Positions 55,059 to 64,000 of a stretch of DNA of 64,000 nucleotides are shown here, in pieces. A program made the translations under genes and the position numbers. This DNA comes from Clonostachys chloroleuca (Eukaryota > Ascomycota > Sordariomycetes > Hypocreales > Bionectriaceae), in the NCBI GenBank assembly GCA_037952775.1, contig JBANAY010000001.1, forward strand, positions 4,960,001 through 5,024,000, written 5' to 3'. The notes beneath the pieces are model-generated. The model did not search any database, was not told the DNA's origin, and saw only the letters and a program-made list of their open reading frames with translations. Within the stretch, counting starts at the first letter, position 1. The number at the start of each line of letters is the position of its first letter.

Positions 55059-56000
55059 GCTTGAGTAGCAACCAGCCCATGGGCATTGTTGGCGCGGATT
55101 TGTGAATTATCGCGTCCAGAAACAACGCCTCATCTCAGAAGTTGACGGACATGAGACAAGTCTTCGTTTTCAACCAACAAGAAGTGGTTACAGTGTCTTG
55201 CACACACCCTGCAATCTAGACTCGTTTGTCGTGTCTCGGCTTCTTAGCATAAGCCTACTAATATCCGTGGGCACTACGCAATACAGTGTGACTGCGATAG
55301 AGGGTTTCTGCGAACCGAGCTCTACGAAACTTACAAAGAAAGAATTTGTTTCAGCTGAATTAGTGATAGGACATGACTATGTAAGCGGAAATTCCCAGCC
55401 AATCGTATTACGTGTATTGCCTGCAGCCAATAGAGTGTTCACTCCTGCCTCCATTTGCGAACTCTTAAGTTCAGACATAGCAGTCTGACGCAAGGGCTGA
55501 ACGTGGGGACAGAAAGGTGGAAGCATGCCCATTGGTGCAACTCCTGGCAACTGCTTGGTCACTAATGCAGGAGGCCAACCATACTTGTTTTACAATTTTC
55601 GAGGACAGCCAAAATTTCCAGCCAGCCCTGTTCATAGACCTCGGCGGTCGGGCTGATATCTAATCGGGTAGGGAACTAGCTGCCGCCCTCGATCTGCTGT
55701 AGCAAAGCCCGGCACCGAGTGCTGTGCTCATTACCGACGCTGTCCTCACTAAACGCCCCTCAGACACGCACATGTGAGAAGCGATACTATCTTACGTTCG
55801 CCAGGGTGGAACCGCCATTGCTATAGGCAATTTCAGTAGCTTTGCCCAACCCGATATCGAGCCTTTTTGCGAAGACTGACTTGACCTGACAGGTTGTTAC
55901 TTACCATCGCACTGACGTCGCGCTCAATTCTAAGCTAGCCACCACTCTGACATATTGATTTGCGGGTTTGAGCTAAGATGCTTGGCCGATCATTCTCGAA
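55059..56000. other. Intergenic; third hairpin motif, no supported gene
   Basis: A plus-strand frame at 55102-55488 lacks an ATG start and family resemblance. GAACTCTTAAGTTC occurs at 55459-55472. Confidence 0.45.
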
Positions 56001-58285
56001 ATGGCGCTCAGTCACCCGTGCATGGTCAGTCTCATACGCCGGGAAGCCTCCGGTAGGTGACGGGAAACGTTGCGACGTTAGTGATAGTACAGGGTGATCT
56101 GAAAGGTCCATGACGCTGATAAGACACTAGTTCCAAGTCCTTTGCCTCCGTCCTATCGCTTCTTTACAGATACGCATAACTTACTTAAACATCGGAAAAA
56201 GAAATATCCATTTACCCCATCTGGAGAGCAGCAAGCGATAGCAGAACTATGCAGCAGGAGGAATGTTCTTGTGTCGGCTCGTCCAGGCTCAGGCAAAACG
56301 GCTACGGCCGAAGCTATCGTAGCCGCCTACCCAAACAAACGAGTAGCTGTGCTCACCTACTCAAAGAGACTTCAGCTGGAAACTTATCGACGGCTTCGCA
56401 CCTACTCTAACTGCGAAGTCTTCACTTTTCACTCCATGGCTGGCTTACTTTTCGGGACCCTTGTTCGTGACGATACTATTCTGGCGGAGCAAAGAAAAGA
56501 AGTACTTGATCGCAACAAGTCCCCTAAATGGGGTCCTGAACCCTTTGACATCATTGTGTTGGACGAGTTTCAAGACTGTACCGGACTCCTCTTCTGGCTA
56601 ACCAACTGCTTCATCCTCGCCAATGACCAGAAGATGGGCGGTCAATCTGCGCGTCTCGTCGTTCTGGGAGATGAGAGACAATCCATCTACGGATTTCGTG
56701 GTGCCGACGACCGCTACCTTACCTCGGCTCCTGAGTTATTGGGTCCTCTCAACCCTTATCCCTTTGTTAGGGCTCAGTTAAGCCAAAGCTTTCGGCTGTC
56801 AACCCAATCAGTTCGGTTCATCAATAATACTTTTCTCAGTGGCGAATCATACATCACCAGCTCCAAGCCTGGCCCCAAGCCCATTGTCATAAGATGCCAC
56901 CGTTGGGATAGCGACGCGTTGGCCGAGCAGCTGTGGACCCTGATCAAGCGCTATGGAGCCAAGAATACCGCAGTTATAGCGCCTGCTGTGCGTAATCATG
57001 GGCCTCTGCAGGAAGTGGTCAATATATTGTCGGAGCAGTATAGTGTGCCTATTGCCGTATCACTCGAAGACGAGGTTCCACTAGATGACAGGGTAATCGA
57101 GGGCAAGATGTGTGTTTCCACCATTCATCAATTCAAAGGCAGCGAGCGTGATTTAGTCATACTCTTCGGCCTCGACTCCTCATTTTTTAAGTATTTTGGC
57201 CGCAATCTCCCCGATGATAGATGCCCTAACGTGGTTTTTGTGGCTCTAACGCGTGCAGTGGAACAGCTTGTCTTGGTCCACTATGAAGAGGAGAAGTTCA
57301 TGCCTTTTACATCGGTCGAAGCTTTGCACGAGACAGCCAAGGTCATCGATGTCACAAAAAATGGGGACAGAATTAGGCCGCCTGATTCTCCGGGCCGACC
57401 CTTGGAACGTGGGCTTACCCTGCCACGCTCGATCGTGGTCCGGGACATAGCCCGGCACATAAAGGATGAAGATCTCGACGCCATTGTTAATAGCCACTTA
57501 TGCATTCGAGCGCTCTCACCTCTACCGAAGAATGAGCACATTGAGCTCCTGGATATTGTAGTTTCGGACAGAGGAAAGAGGTTCCACGAAGCGGTGAGCG
57601 ATTTGAATGGTCTAGTCGTTGTCGCGGCCTTCGAGTATGATATTGCTGGAACTCTGGACACACTTGGTCTTATACAAAGCGATACTGATACAATTCCTGC
57701 AGTCTGCTCGCACCAGGGTGTTTCGTGGCTTTGTCGAAAGGCCTGTGACTATGAGGCTGGCTTCTCGGGCTATCTCCCGCGTAGTATCCAGATGAAAAAC
57801 CACGCCTTCGATTGGATAGAACCTGAAGACCTTGCTCTGGCACGGAGCCGACTCCGCGGGGAGCTCAGCGGGCTAGCCTCAAACCTTAGGTTCGAGGTTG
57901 AAGCCGAGGGGGGTTCAGCATTGATGATCAGAAATGCCGACTCGTTGGTCGAGCTGACATCGTGGCAACTTTGTCCAATTCCGATAGAAATAACGTCGGA
58001 GGCATTGAATCTTTATGGGAGATCAAATTTGTTTCTCAACTTTCATACCAGCATGCCATACAGGCATGCGCGTATGCCTATTTGCTGAAGCTTCCGCGCG
58101 TTATACTCTACAATGTACGAAACGGGCAGAAGTGGGAGATCATACCTCGTGACGGGCAAGAAGGACTACGCCACATGATTGAAAGTGTTCTCAGGCTCAA
58201 ATACACGACTACAGGAAAGGTGAGTGATGAGGAGTTTACGGAGATTTGTGCAGGGATAAGGTTGGAAGTGTTGGGTTTGATTTAG
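56001..58285 (+). pseudogene. SF1 (UvrD/Rep-type) helicase with C-terminal PD-(D/E)XK nuclease, one frame break
   Basis: Helicase motifs in order: Walker A SARPGSGKTATAEAI, Ia TYSKRLQLETYRRL, Walker B VLDEFQDCTG, III VLGDERQSIYGFRGAD, IV LSQSFRLS, V STIHQFKGSERDLVILFG and VI VFVALTRAVEQLVLV, a UvrD/PcrA-like 3'-5' translocase. The C-terminus VGRADIVATL, then SLWEIKFVSQLSYQHAIQAC and AYAYLL fits a PD-(D/E)XK nuclease (Asp, E-x-K, downstream Gln/Tyr) as in RecB/Cas4/AddB. Exon 1 proposed 56001-56052 (MALSHPCMVSLIRREAS), intron 56053-56130, exon 2 from 56131. Helicase and nuclease frames differ by one base at the G6 run 57908-57913; one more G joins them. Recombination, repair or parasite defence role possible; flanked by chromodomain/AT-hook copies on the same strand. 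Confidence 0.85.
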
Positions 58286-58400
58286 TACTTGGAGCATCAT
58301 ATGAATACGGGACCAAGCCCATCTTTATCAAGATTAAGTTAAATGGAATCTTGACTACATTACCTAGAGCACCTTTACTCAATACCAGCCTTATCCTTTA

Positions 58401-58592
58401 CCCCTGAAACTCAATTATTCAATTATCGTGCTATAAGAGCTGACGACTTGAGACACATTTGTGGGAAAATGACATCGGAAACCAGTTGGTCTAACGGCCT
58501 AATCTAGTAGATTCTATGCAAACCCTGTACATTCCAGATTCACGCCTTATTTGCCATTTCTCACCCTCATTAGGTTGATGTTTTTTGTAACA
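58401..58592 (+). repeat. Third fragment of duplicate A intergenic/BTB 3' region
   Basis: CAATTATTCAATTATCGTGC, AGAGCTGACGACTTGAGACA and the BTB 3' end (GATTCACGCCTTATTTGCCA) match 59927-60120, with small differences. It lies upstream of chromodomain copy 3, so the unit existed at least once more in tandem here. Confidence 0.8.
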
Positions 58593-58650
58593 GAAAGTCT
58601 TAAATTTTAAGTAATATAATGTGGCACTTTTTATTCATTATGCAACTTTT

Positions 58651-58740
58651 TAGCATGGGGTATTTTAACATAAGACGTTTTGGCATGAGACGTTTTGGCA
58701 TGAGACATTTCGGCATGAGACGCTTTCGCGTGAGACGATT
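58651..58740. repeat. 15-bp tandem repeat, GGCATGAGACGTTTT
   Basis: About five units of GGCATGAGACGTTTT with variants (AACATAAGACGTTTT, CGCGTGAGACGATT) between the helicase gene and chromodomain copy 3. Reverse-complement motif at about 4450-4495 (GTGTCGTTTGGCAAA) is similar. Confidence 0.85.
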
Positions 58741-58892
58741 GATTGTATAGTTATCTTTTTTAGGCTAATTCGATAATTCAATCGACTCTACTAATCATGT
58801 TCTTAACATCCACCGTTCCATGTTGGTGCCATATCCTCAACTCCTATCAATTGTCCAAACTGGTCGAAAGACAACACAATTGATTTGGGTTA

Positions 58893-59474
58893 ATGTATCC
58901 GACGAAAGATGCACATGATAACGAGCCCCCTGCCGCCGAAGAGCTGTTGCATGCACAAGTCGAGTCGGATCCCGCTCCTATATATGACGAATCTGCCGAT
59001 TTCTCAATAGACTCTTCTATTGAGGCACTATGCCTGGCTCCTGCTACTCAGATGAGTGCTGAGATGGCTAGTCTCGAGAACAGCGATGCAGAGGCAAGGA
59101 ATGAGCGTACCAGAACAAGTCCGGCCGCCGAGGATCCTCCCACCCCTCCGGTAGTGGATGAAATATCCGTGGATGAATGGGAAGCTGTTGAAATTATAGG
59201 CGAAGAGTTGATCAACGGGAAGCTACACTATACAGTGGAGTGGAAACCAACTTTTGAGCCAGAGGAGGATTGTGGGAACATGAGTGAGTTGGTTGAGGAG
59301 TGGAAGAAGTCAAAGACACGTCGACAGAAAGGCGGCAAGAGGACCGGGAGCCGGACCGCTCGGTTGGCACAGGAAGCTGGAGTTTCCAAAAAGGTTACAA
59401 AGCGTCATGAAGGAAAGAAGAGCAACAACAAGGACTCTACAAAACGCCCCCGTGGCCGTCCCCGAAAGGTGTAG
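58893..59474 (+). CDS. Chromodomain/AT-hook small protein, copy 3 (complete)
   Basis: 193 residues, uninterrupted, ATG at 58893 (MYPTKDAHDNEPPAAEELLH). Acidic leader, then chromodomain-like DEWEAVEIIGEELINGKLHY with TVEWKPTF and MSELVEEWKKSK at residues ~96-143, a basic linker (RRQKGGKRTGSRTARLAQEA) and the AT-hook KRPRGRPRKV at the very end. It should bind histone tails (if the aromatic cage is kept) and AT-rich DNA, possibly RIP-type AT-rich repeats. LTR-retrotransposon integrases also end in chromodomains, but no integrase or Pol sequence is near. The only intact copy of three. Convergent with the BTB gene; the pair is duplicated at 7288-8165. Confidence 0.8.
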   Translation: MYPTKDAHDNEPPAAEELLHAQVESDPAPIYDESADFSIDSSIEALCLAPATQMSAEMASLENSDAEARNERTRTSPAAEDPPTPPVVDEISVDEWEAVEIIGEELINGKLHYTVEWKPTFEPEEDCGNMSELVEEWKKSKTRRQKGGKRTGSRTARLAQEAGVSKKVTKRHEGKKSNNKDSTKRPRGRPRKV

Positions 59475-60275
59475 TGTCTTTGTTTCAACCAACTCGACCA
59501 TTAGGGAACCAGTACATATTAAATCAACCTCTGTTGTACTTATTTCTCCAATGCAGCGTGTTTGCAACTCTCAATGGCCACTTCCAAACAGGCAAGATGT
59601 GCCTGCTGCTCATCACCAGTGAAGCTCTCACGGGACCTTCCCTCTACAAAACGACGGTCACCCTGGCAAGGTTGACAATGTATCATTGACTTTTCATTCT
59701 CTCCTACATTATCTCAGCACTTATTGGACAGAGTTGCTGCGTCCCACATAGTTTCATCCTGTCGTGCGATTCCAGTTCCGCGGTTGTAATGAAGTTTCCC
59801 TCCTGTTAACATTAGCCGGACTGGCAGCAAGCGGCTGCTTTCATTTAATCTGTTCAATTGCAGAAGACAGAATGATGAGTTATTATACCGTTCAATTGCA
59901 GCAGACAGTATGATGAGTTATTATACAACTCAATTATTCAATCATCGTGCTATAAGAGCTGACGATTTAGGACGCATTTGTGGGGAAATGATATCGGAAA
60001 TCAGCTCGTCTAACGGCAGCAGATAGGAATATTCAATGCGTATCTATCGCTTCAGTAATCTAGTGGATTCTATGCAGAGCCTGCACGTTCCAGATTCGCG
60101 CCTTATCTTCCATTTCTCACCCTCCTTGAGTTGAAGACTTCTGAGTGTCCAATTGCAAGGCTGAAGGCTCGCGTCAAGCTCGGCCTGGCCTTCAATTGTC
60201 GCTGATTTCATGTGGACAATCCGGGATGCACATGCTTGAAAAATGAGATTTCTGAAGTCAATAGGGAGATCTAGT
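59279..60275 (+). repeat. Segmental duplicate A (partner 7288-8165)
   Basis: Fuller version of the repeat, from the chromodomain 3' part through the BTB 3' end. Contains a ~40-bp internal doublet (TTCAATTGCAG.AGACAG.ATGATGAGTTATTATAC) near 59850-59930. Confidence 0.85.
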
Positions 60276-60834
60276 GACGTGAAATCCGGATTATCGACAA
60301 GCGATTCCATGAATCTTGCTGAGGCCGATGCAACTAAAGACTGCAACTTTCGATCGACTTGCTTTTTTATAGCAGCCTTGATAATGACGGGAAGCTGTTC
60401 TGGCTGCGTCAATGCACTCAAGAAGTCCCCGAGATTATCTTCAGATAGCTTCAAGAGACCGTCAACTTGATAGTAATCGGCAACCACGTTGACATCGATA
60501 TGGAAAATGGCCTGGCCAGCAGTGGAGCCCGAATAAGTATAAGTATCAGTGTAGAGATACTCTAACATAGCTTCAATTACCGCAGGCTCATACTCGTTTG
60601 TGTGGAGGTGTGCGTGCACAGCTTCCTTTATTTCCCTATTAGTGGAGTGTTTCTCAAGTACTACCGCATTTCTAGAAAAGAAATCCTACCTTGAAGTTAC
60701 CAAAGAAAGCCGCCTCCATGACCGGGGACCGCGCACATATAATGAATGCACTTGTGAACATCGTAAGTTTGCCCTCCGCAGGAAACCGTACAGTCGCTGA
60801 ACTTGGACGACTTCCAAAGGTCTTTTGAAGACAT
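60044..60834 (-). pseudogene. BTB/POZ-domain gene broken by a 4-bp duplication
   Basis: BTB fold: KSSKFSDCTVSCGGQTYDVH, then CARSPVMEAAFFGNFK, exon 2 EAVHAHLHTNEYEPAVIEAM, LEYLYTDTY, VNVVADYYQVDGLLKLSEDN; these proteins often act as substrate adaptors of Cul3 ligases. Exon 1 60834-60690, exon 2 60625-60044 (donor GTAGGA, acceptor ATAAAG). A tandem AATGAATG at 60741-60748 duplicates 4 bp: with one AATG removed, exon 1 is 141 nt, reads KCIICARSPVMEA and joins exon 2 in phase; as it stands it shifts frame after DVHKCI. So the rest of the gene is otherwise whole, and the lesion is recent. The C-terminal part lies in the duplicated segment. Confidence 0.85.
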
Positions 60835-62267
60835 GACGCAGGACTTATTGATGCCCAATGGTGATGGTAAGACGTAGAGCACAAAACCCTTCAGACAGCG
60901 GAGAATGGGATTAATAAATTACATTTAACTTCCATCTCTAACGTAATGAATTAGTGTTAGTCAATTCAAGCTTTACAGGCGATGATGGAAAAGTTTAATA
61001 ATCTGAGTGGAATGATTAGACGCATGCGGCTTGATGAGAGGTAAGATTCGGGTATTACACTATCCTTCTCTAGGTAACGGACAGCAACTCGGCTTATTGG
61101 GTGGTAGAGGGGCCTTGAGTTTCCAGTTAATTGATCATTGGCAGGAATACCGACAGTAAGTACGTGAGCTACGAGGCTACACTACTTCCAACACGCACGG
61201 GATTCAGTTCACGACCAGTGACTACTCGAGTGCTGCTTGCGGCGTCATGTCCTAGGTGGATCTGAATACACTCCACTGTGGCCATCTTCATGTCACCAGA
61301 GTTCAGCCTGTGTTCAACTGGCCTTTTTAGGTTGCGGGTCTTGATTACTAATATGTGGGGCAAAAGCTGTGGATAATTTAGCTGCTATATCTAAACTCAA
61401 CAGCTCGCAAATGGAGGTGGAGGTGGACACCACTATGGGTTAGACGGTTTGCATTATTGCCTCCGCAGTTAGGGTCTACGCCGAAGGATCCATGGTAGGA
61501 GAGTCAAAACGTCGTCTCACAAAGCGAGCGTCGTTGATAGAGCAATGAGTATCTAATCCGACCAATCACATAGCAGTTTTTCTCACTGTTTCAGATGTGT
61601 GGGCCACATGTGATTGGTCTACAACAAACAGCCGGATTAGTAGTCGGACCGAGCACGCTTATGGATCCCGTTTTGTATCTATATGGAGGCGCGCTAGCCA
61701 ATCACAGCATGGAAATGAAGGGTTAAAAGATCCATTGAAAACTGCTTTGGACTGCCTTTATCTGTACACTTTCAAAGCCAAAATTCATCGATCGTTTTTA
61801 ATTTTGCGAAAGCGCCGCTGCTTATCACCCAAGTTCTTCGCGTTACCTTCCTAAGCACGCGCTATGCCTTCTTCGAGCGCATCGTAGCATCTTTAGTTGC
61901 TCGCGTGCTTTAAGCTCCTTTCTCGCTGCTTCGCGCTTCTCCCCGGACCTTCGCGCTTCTCCCTAGACCTTCGCGCTGCTTCATCCATACGCTTATGTTC
62001 TTCATCAGTAGGAACCTTCACGAAGCCACCGCTATCGGTCATGTTGGAATCGTTTGTATTGCCTGCCTGTGAGAGGTTAGATTCGAGGAACACGAGGTAC
62101 AGGTGTTCTATCGACCAGCCGAGGAGCTGCCGTCCCATTCTACAGATTCCGTCTTCCGTGACGACTTGATCTATCCTATTGATGGCGATGCGCGAATGGT
62201 GTAACCGTGATCATCCCTACTCTACTGTACATATTTTGTGATATTTCACTCCCACTGCCAATGCAAA
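60835..62267. other. Intergenic, no supported gene
   Basis: A minus-strand frame at 62138-61893 (MGRQLLGWSIEHLYL, basic C-terminus) has no known relatives by eye. Short repeats of TTCGCGCTTCTCCC occur near 61925-61975. Confidence 0.4.
61560..61618. repeat. 12-bp inverted repeat around 35 bp
   Basis: GACCAATCACAT at about 61560-61571 pairs with ATGTGATTGGTC at about 61607-61618. CCAAT on both strands could alternatively be CCAAT-box sites. Confidence 0.7.
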
Positions 62268-64000
62268 TTATTTTAAGTCTTCCCGCGCGCTGCGGAGAAT
62301 CTCTCTAAATTGAGAGTAGAGTCTCTCATCTTCCCGTTCCCAGGGCTGGCCCCGAGGGAAGACAGTCTTCCGAAGCTTGCTTAATAGTGGGACCATAGGC
62401 GCGTAATAAGCCGTAAAATTATCCGTGATTGTCTCCATGAAAATCGCCTCTTTCGCCACAGTACCCAGTTTCAGCTTTGCCAACTCTTTCATCTTCATAG
62501 TGTTCCATTTATCGAATTCTTGGACCACCCTGCTCTGATCCGGTCCGTTATAGTGGATACATATCCAGAATATAACCCAGAAGAACGACTAGGTCATGCA
62601 TGAAAGAATGCTGCTCCCCTAGAAGTGCACCAATGGCCATGAACACTCTCGTACCGGTGTTCCCTTTTGCCCCTGAGGCGGCTTCCCGTTGCGCTCTAAC
62701 AGCAAGGTCCAGATCAATCAAAAATGCTCGCCAGGAAGGGTTCCTGTCGTCCTCATTCACCATGAGGTTGTTGATAGAGATGTCCCTGGGAAGAAGACCA
62801 GCTCTGTACAACACTTCATGTCCTTCGACGCAGCCTTTCAGCGCAGAAAGTAGCGCCATGGGGGAGCCTGCCTTGTAGATTGGCTTTCCATAGTCGCGAA
62901 GAATAACTCGCCGGTGCACCCGGTTTGTGCTTGCGTTTGCTGGAGACGCGGGACGGGATCGCTTAATGGGCGGTAGGGTGGCATCAGCATCGCTCGATAG
63001 TCGCTTCACACCAGCGCTGCTACTTCACTCTTTGCGAGAAACAGACGCGTTCGCACTTGACTGCGGCGTCGCACGTCCCAGTTGGCGACGCCTTTCGCGG
63101 TGGCGTCTCGGAGGAGTTCGCCTTCTTCATCCCTATCTGGGTATTGCCATGAGTCCTTGATAACAAGCGGCGACTGCGGATCCTCCTTTCGATGTGCTCT
63201 CCAACAGACTGTCGCCCGACCGGCAATGCAAGGTGCTCGCCTCATGACCTCATCAATGATAAGACGCTCTATTTTGTTGTTTCGTTCAATGTCGACATAT
63301 TTCACGTCGCCGGATGCTCTAATGGTAGGGTCGAACCCAAGCATCTTCTCGTTCATCCACAGAAATCCCAGGATGGTCGTCACAAACTGTAGCCCACCGC
63401 CCTCCTTATTAATGTCAAATTGTTCGGAGGCGATCCCCCCAAGCCGGTCGAACTCCCATACCCTCATCAGAGACCCGCAGAGTGTAAAGCCCAGTACGAA
63501 GCGACGGGTCTCCTGGGCGCCGAAAACTTCTCTCACGTACCTTGCAAGGTCAATCCATGCAATCGACGCTGTGTCCGCCTTGGGGTTGCTTTTCAGTTCG
63601 CCGGCAACGAGGATGTGTGACCAACGATATCTTGAATCTTCAGAGTCAGGGTTGTATGTGATATCACTATTAACAAAGCCGATATCCATACTGCGTTTGC
63701 CTGTGGAGCCAATCAAGGGAGTCCTGGGCTGCGCCAACAGTTTTCGCCGAGTCGTTGGAGTCGAAATGCGGTCGCTTGCGAAGGATTCCAGCTTCAGGAT
63801 TATGCCACCAAACCAAGCCAACACGTCGCTTTCCTTGGCAGTTGCTGGCCATCCGGTCCAACAGTCAGTAAATAGTGGATGATCACCTTCGGTACACCGA
63901 CGAAAAACGGTCTCAGAGACCGTGTCGAGGTCCGACACGTCTCCAAAGAAAACTTTGTGGAATTAGGAAGTCCAGCATAGAGTGGCCCGAGCTCCAACTT
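62268..64000 (-). pseudogene. FunK1-type protein kinase pseudogene, copy B (runs off window)
   Basis: Longer than copy A at the N-terminus: ELGPLYAGLP at the window edge, then FHKVFFGDVSDLDTVSETVF, SMDIGFVNSDITYN, HILVAGELKSNPKADTASIA, MRVWEFDRLGGIASEQFDIN, IAGRATVCWRAHRKEDPQSP. The kinase core VHRRVILRDYGKPIYKA is followed by LLPRDISINNLMVNED: the catalytic HRD has become PRD. Breaks: one base near 63961 (AAT-TCC), loss of ~60 residues with shift near 63010 (copy A has a Tyr-rich segment there), and a 2-bp loss near 62590 (HDLV where copy A has LESFFW). Ends at 62268 with EILRSAREDLK. A dead kinase by several criteria. Confidence 0.88.

Noticed and set aside
55102..55488. 128-codon plus-strand frame
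   Set aside because: No ATG start, no homology by eye, overlaps the hairpin motif; probably chance.
1..64000. Starship giant element (DUF3435 tyrosine recombinase captain)
   Set aside because: Accessory gene content invites it, but no captain-like reading frame was found in the window.
1..64000. CRISPR array, rRNA or tRNA genes
   Set aside because: No spacer-repeat pattern, rRNA core motif or convincing tRNA T-loop with matching cloverleaf was seen; tRNAs could be missed by eye.

Overview
The window is from a filamentous ascomycete (Pezizomycotina; a Eurotiomycete such as an Aspergillus or Penicillium relative fits best, but species cannot be fixed). Evidence: multi-exon genes with short 48-130 bp GT..AG introns and CTAAC/CTGAC-type branch motifs, fungal-only families (FunK1 kinases, Pfs-NACHT-ankyrin proteins, DCG1-like racemase, Mnn1-type mannosyltransferase), and many decayed genes and transposons. 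It reads as an accessory or subtelomere-like region with a few islands of conserved genes.

Layout. 0-6 kb: an AT-rich, stop-riddled Pfs-NACHT-ankyrin (NLR-like) pseudogene and an opposite-strand ankyrin pseudogene. 7-9 kb: fragments of a dispersed segmental repeat (chromodomain/AT-hook gene plus the 3' end of a BTB gene). 10-14 kb: a divergent pair of haem oxygenation genes, an alpha-dioxygenase-like peroxidase (one frame break) and a family-2 haem-thiolate peroxidase. 14-16.5 kb: a perfect 101-bp inverted repeat around non-coding sequence. 16.7-18.4 kb: a secreted ice-binding (DUF3494) protein with Thr-rich stalk and GPI-like tail. 19-24 kb: remnants of a mannosyltransferase, a Pho80-type cyclin and a FunK1 kinase. 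24.8-32 kb: a DCG1-like racemase, the V-ATPase subunit a gene and an inverted pair of mercaptopyruvate-sulfurtransferase paralogues, both without a usable catalytic cysteine. 37-41 kb: a Helitron remnant whose Helitron_like_N region is joined to the 3' half of an FAD amine oxidase gene. 41.8-47.2 kb: a complete 5.4-kb cut-and-paste transposon with 36-bp terminal inverted repeats, a 6-bp target duplication (GTCCGA) and three genes; its ends, duplication length and integrase-type transposase match the IS3EU superfamily. It sits inside a TPR gene remnant. 48-53.5 kb: three intact housekeeping-type genes (mitochondrial carrier, AdipoR/Izh-type membrane protein, alpha/beta-hydrolase). 54-61 kb: two more chromodomain/AT-hook copies flanking an SF1 (UvrD-type) helicase with a C-terminal PD-(D/E)XK nuclease, then a BTB gene broken by a 4-bp duplication. 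62-64 kb: a second FunK1 pseudogene running off the window.

Most accessory genes are broken, often by a single-base change in a homopolymer or by TAG stops explicable as CpA-to-TpA (RIP-like) changes; V-ATPase, carrier, AdipoR, hydrolase, racemase and haem-thiolate peroxidase read through cleanly once introns are removed. Exon boundaries were derived by eye from splice motifs and phase; no database search was run.
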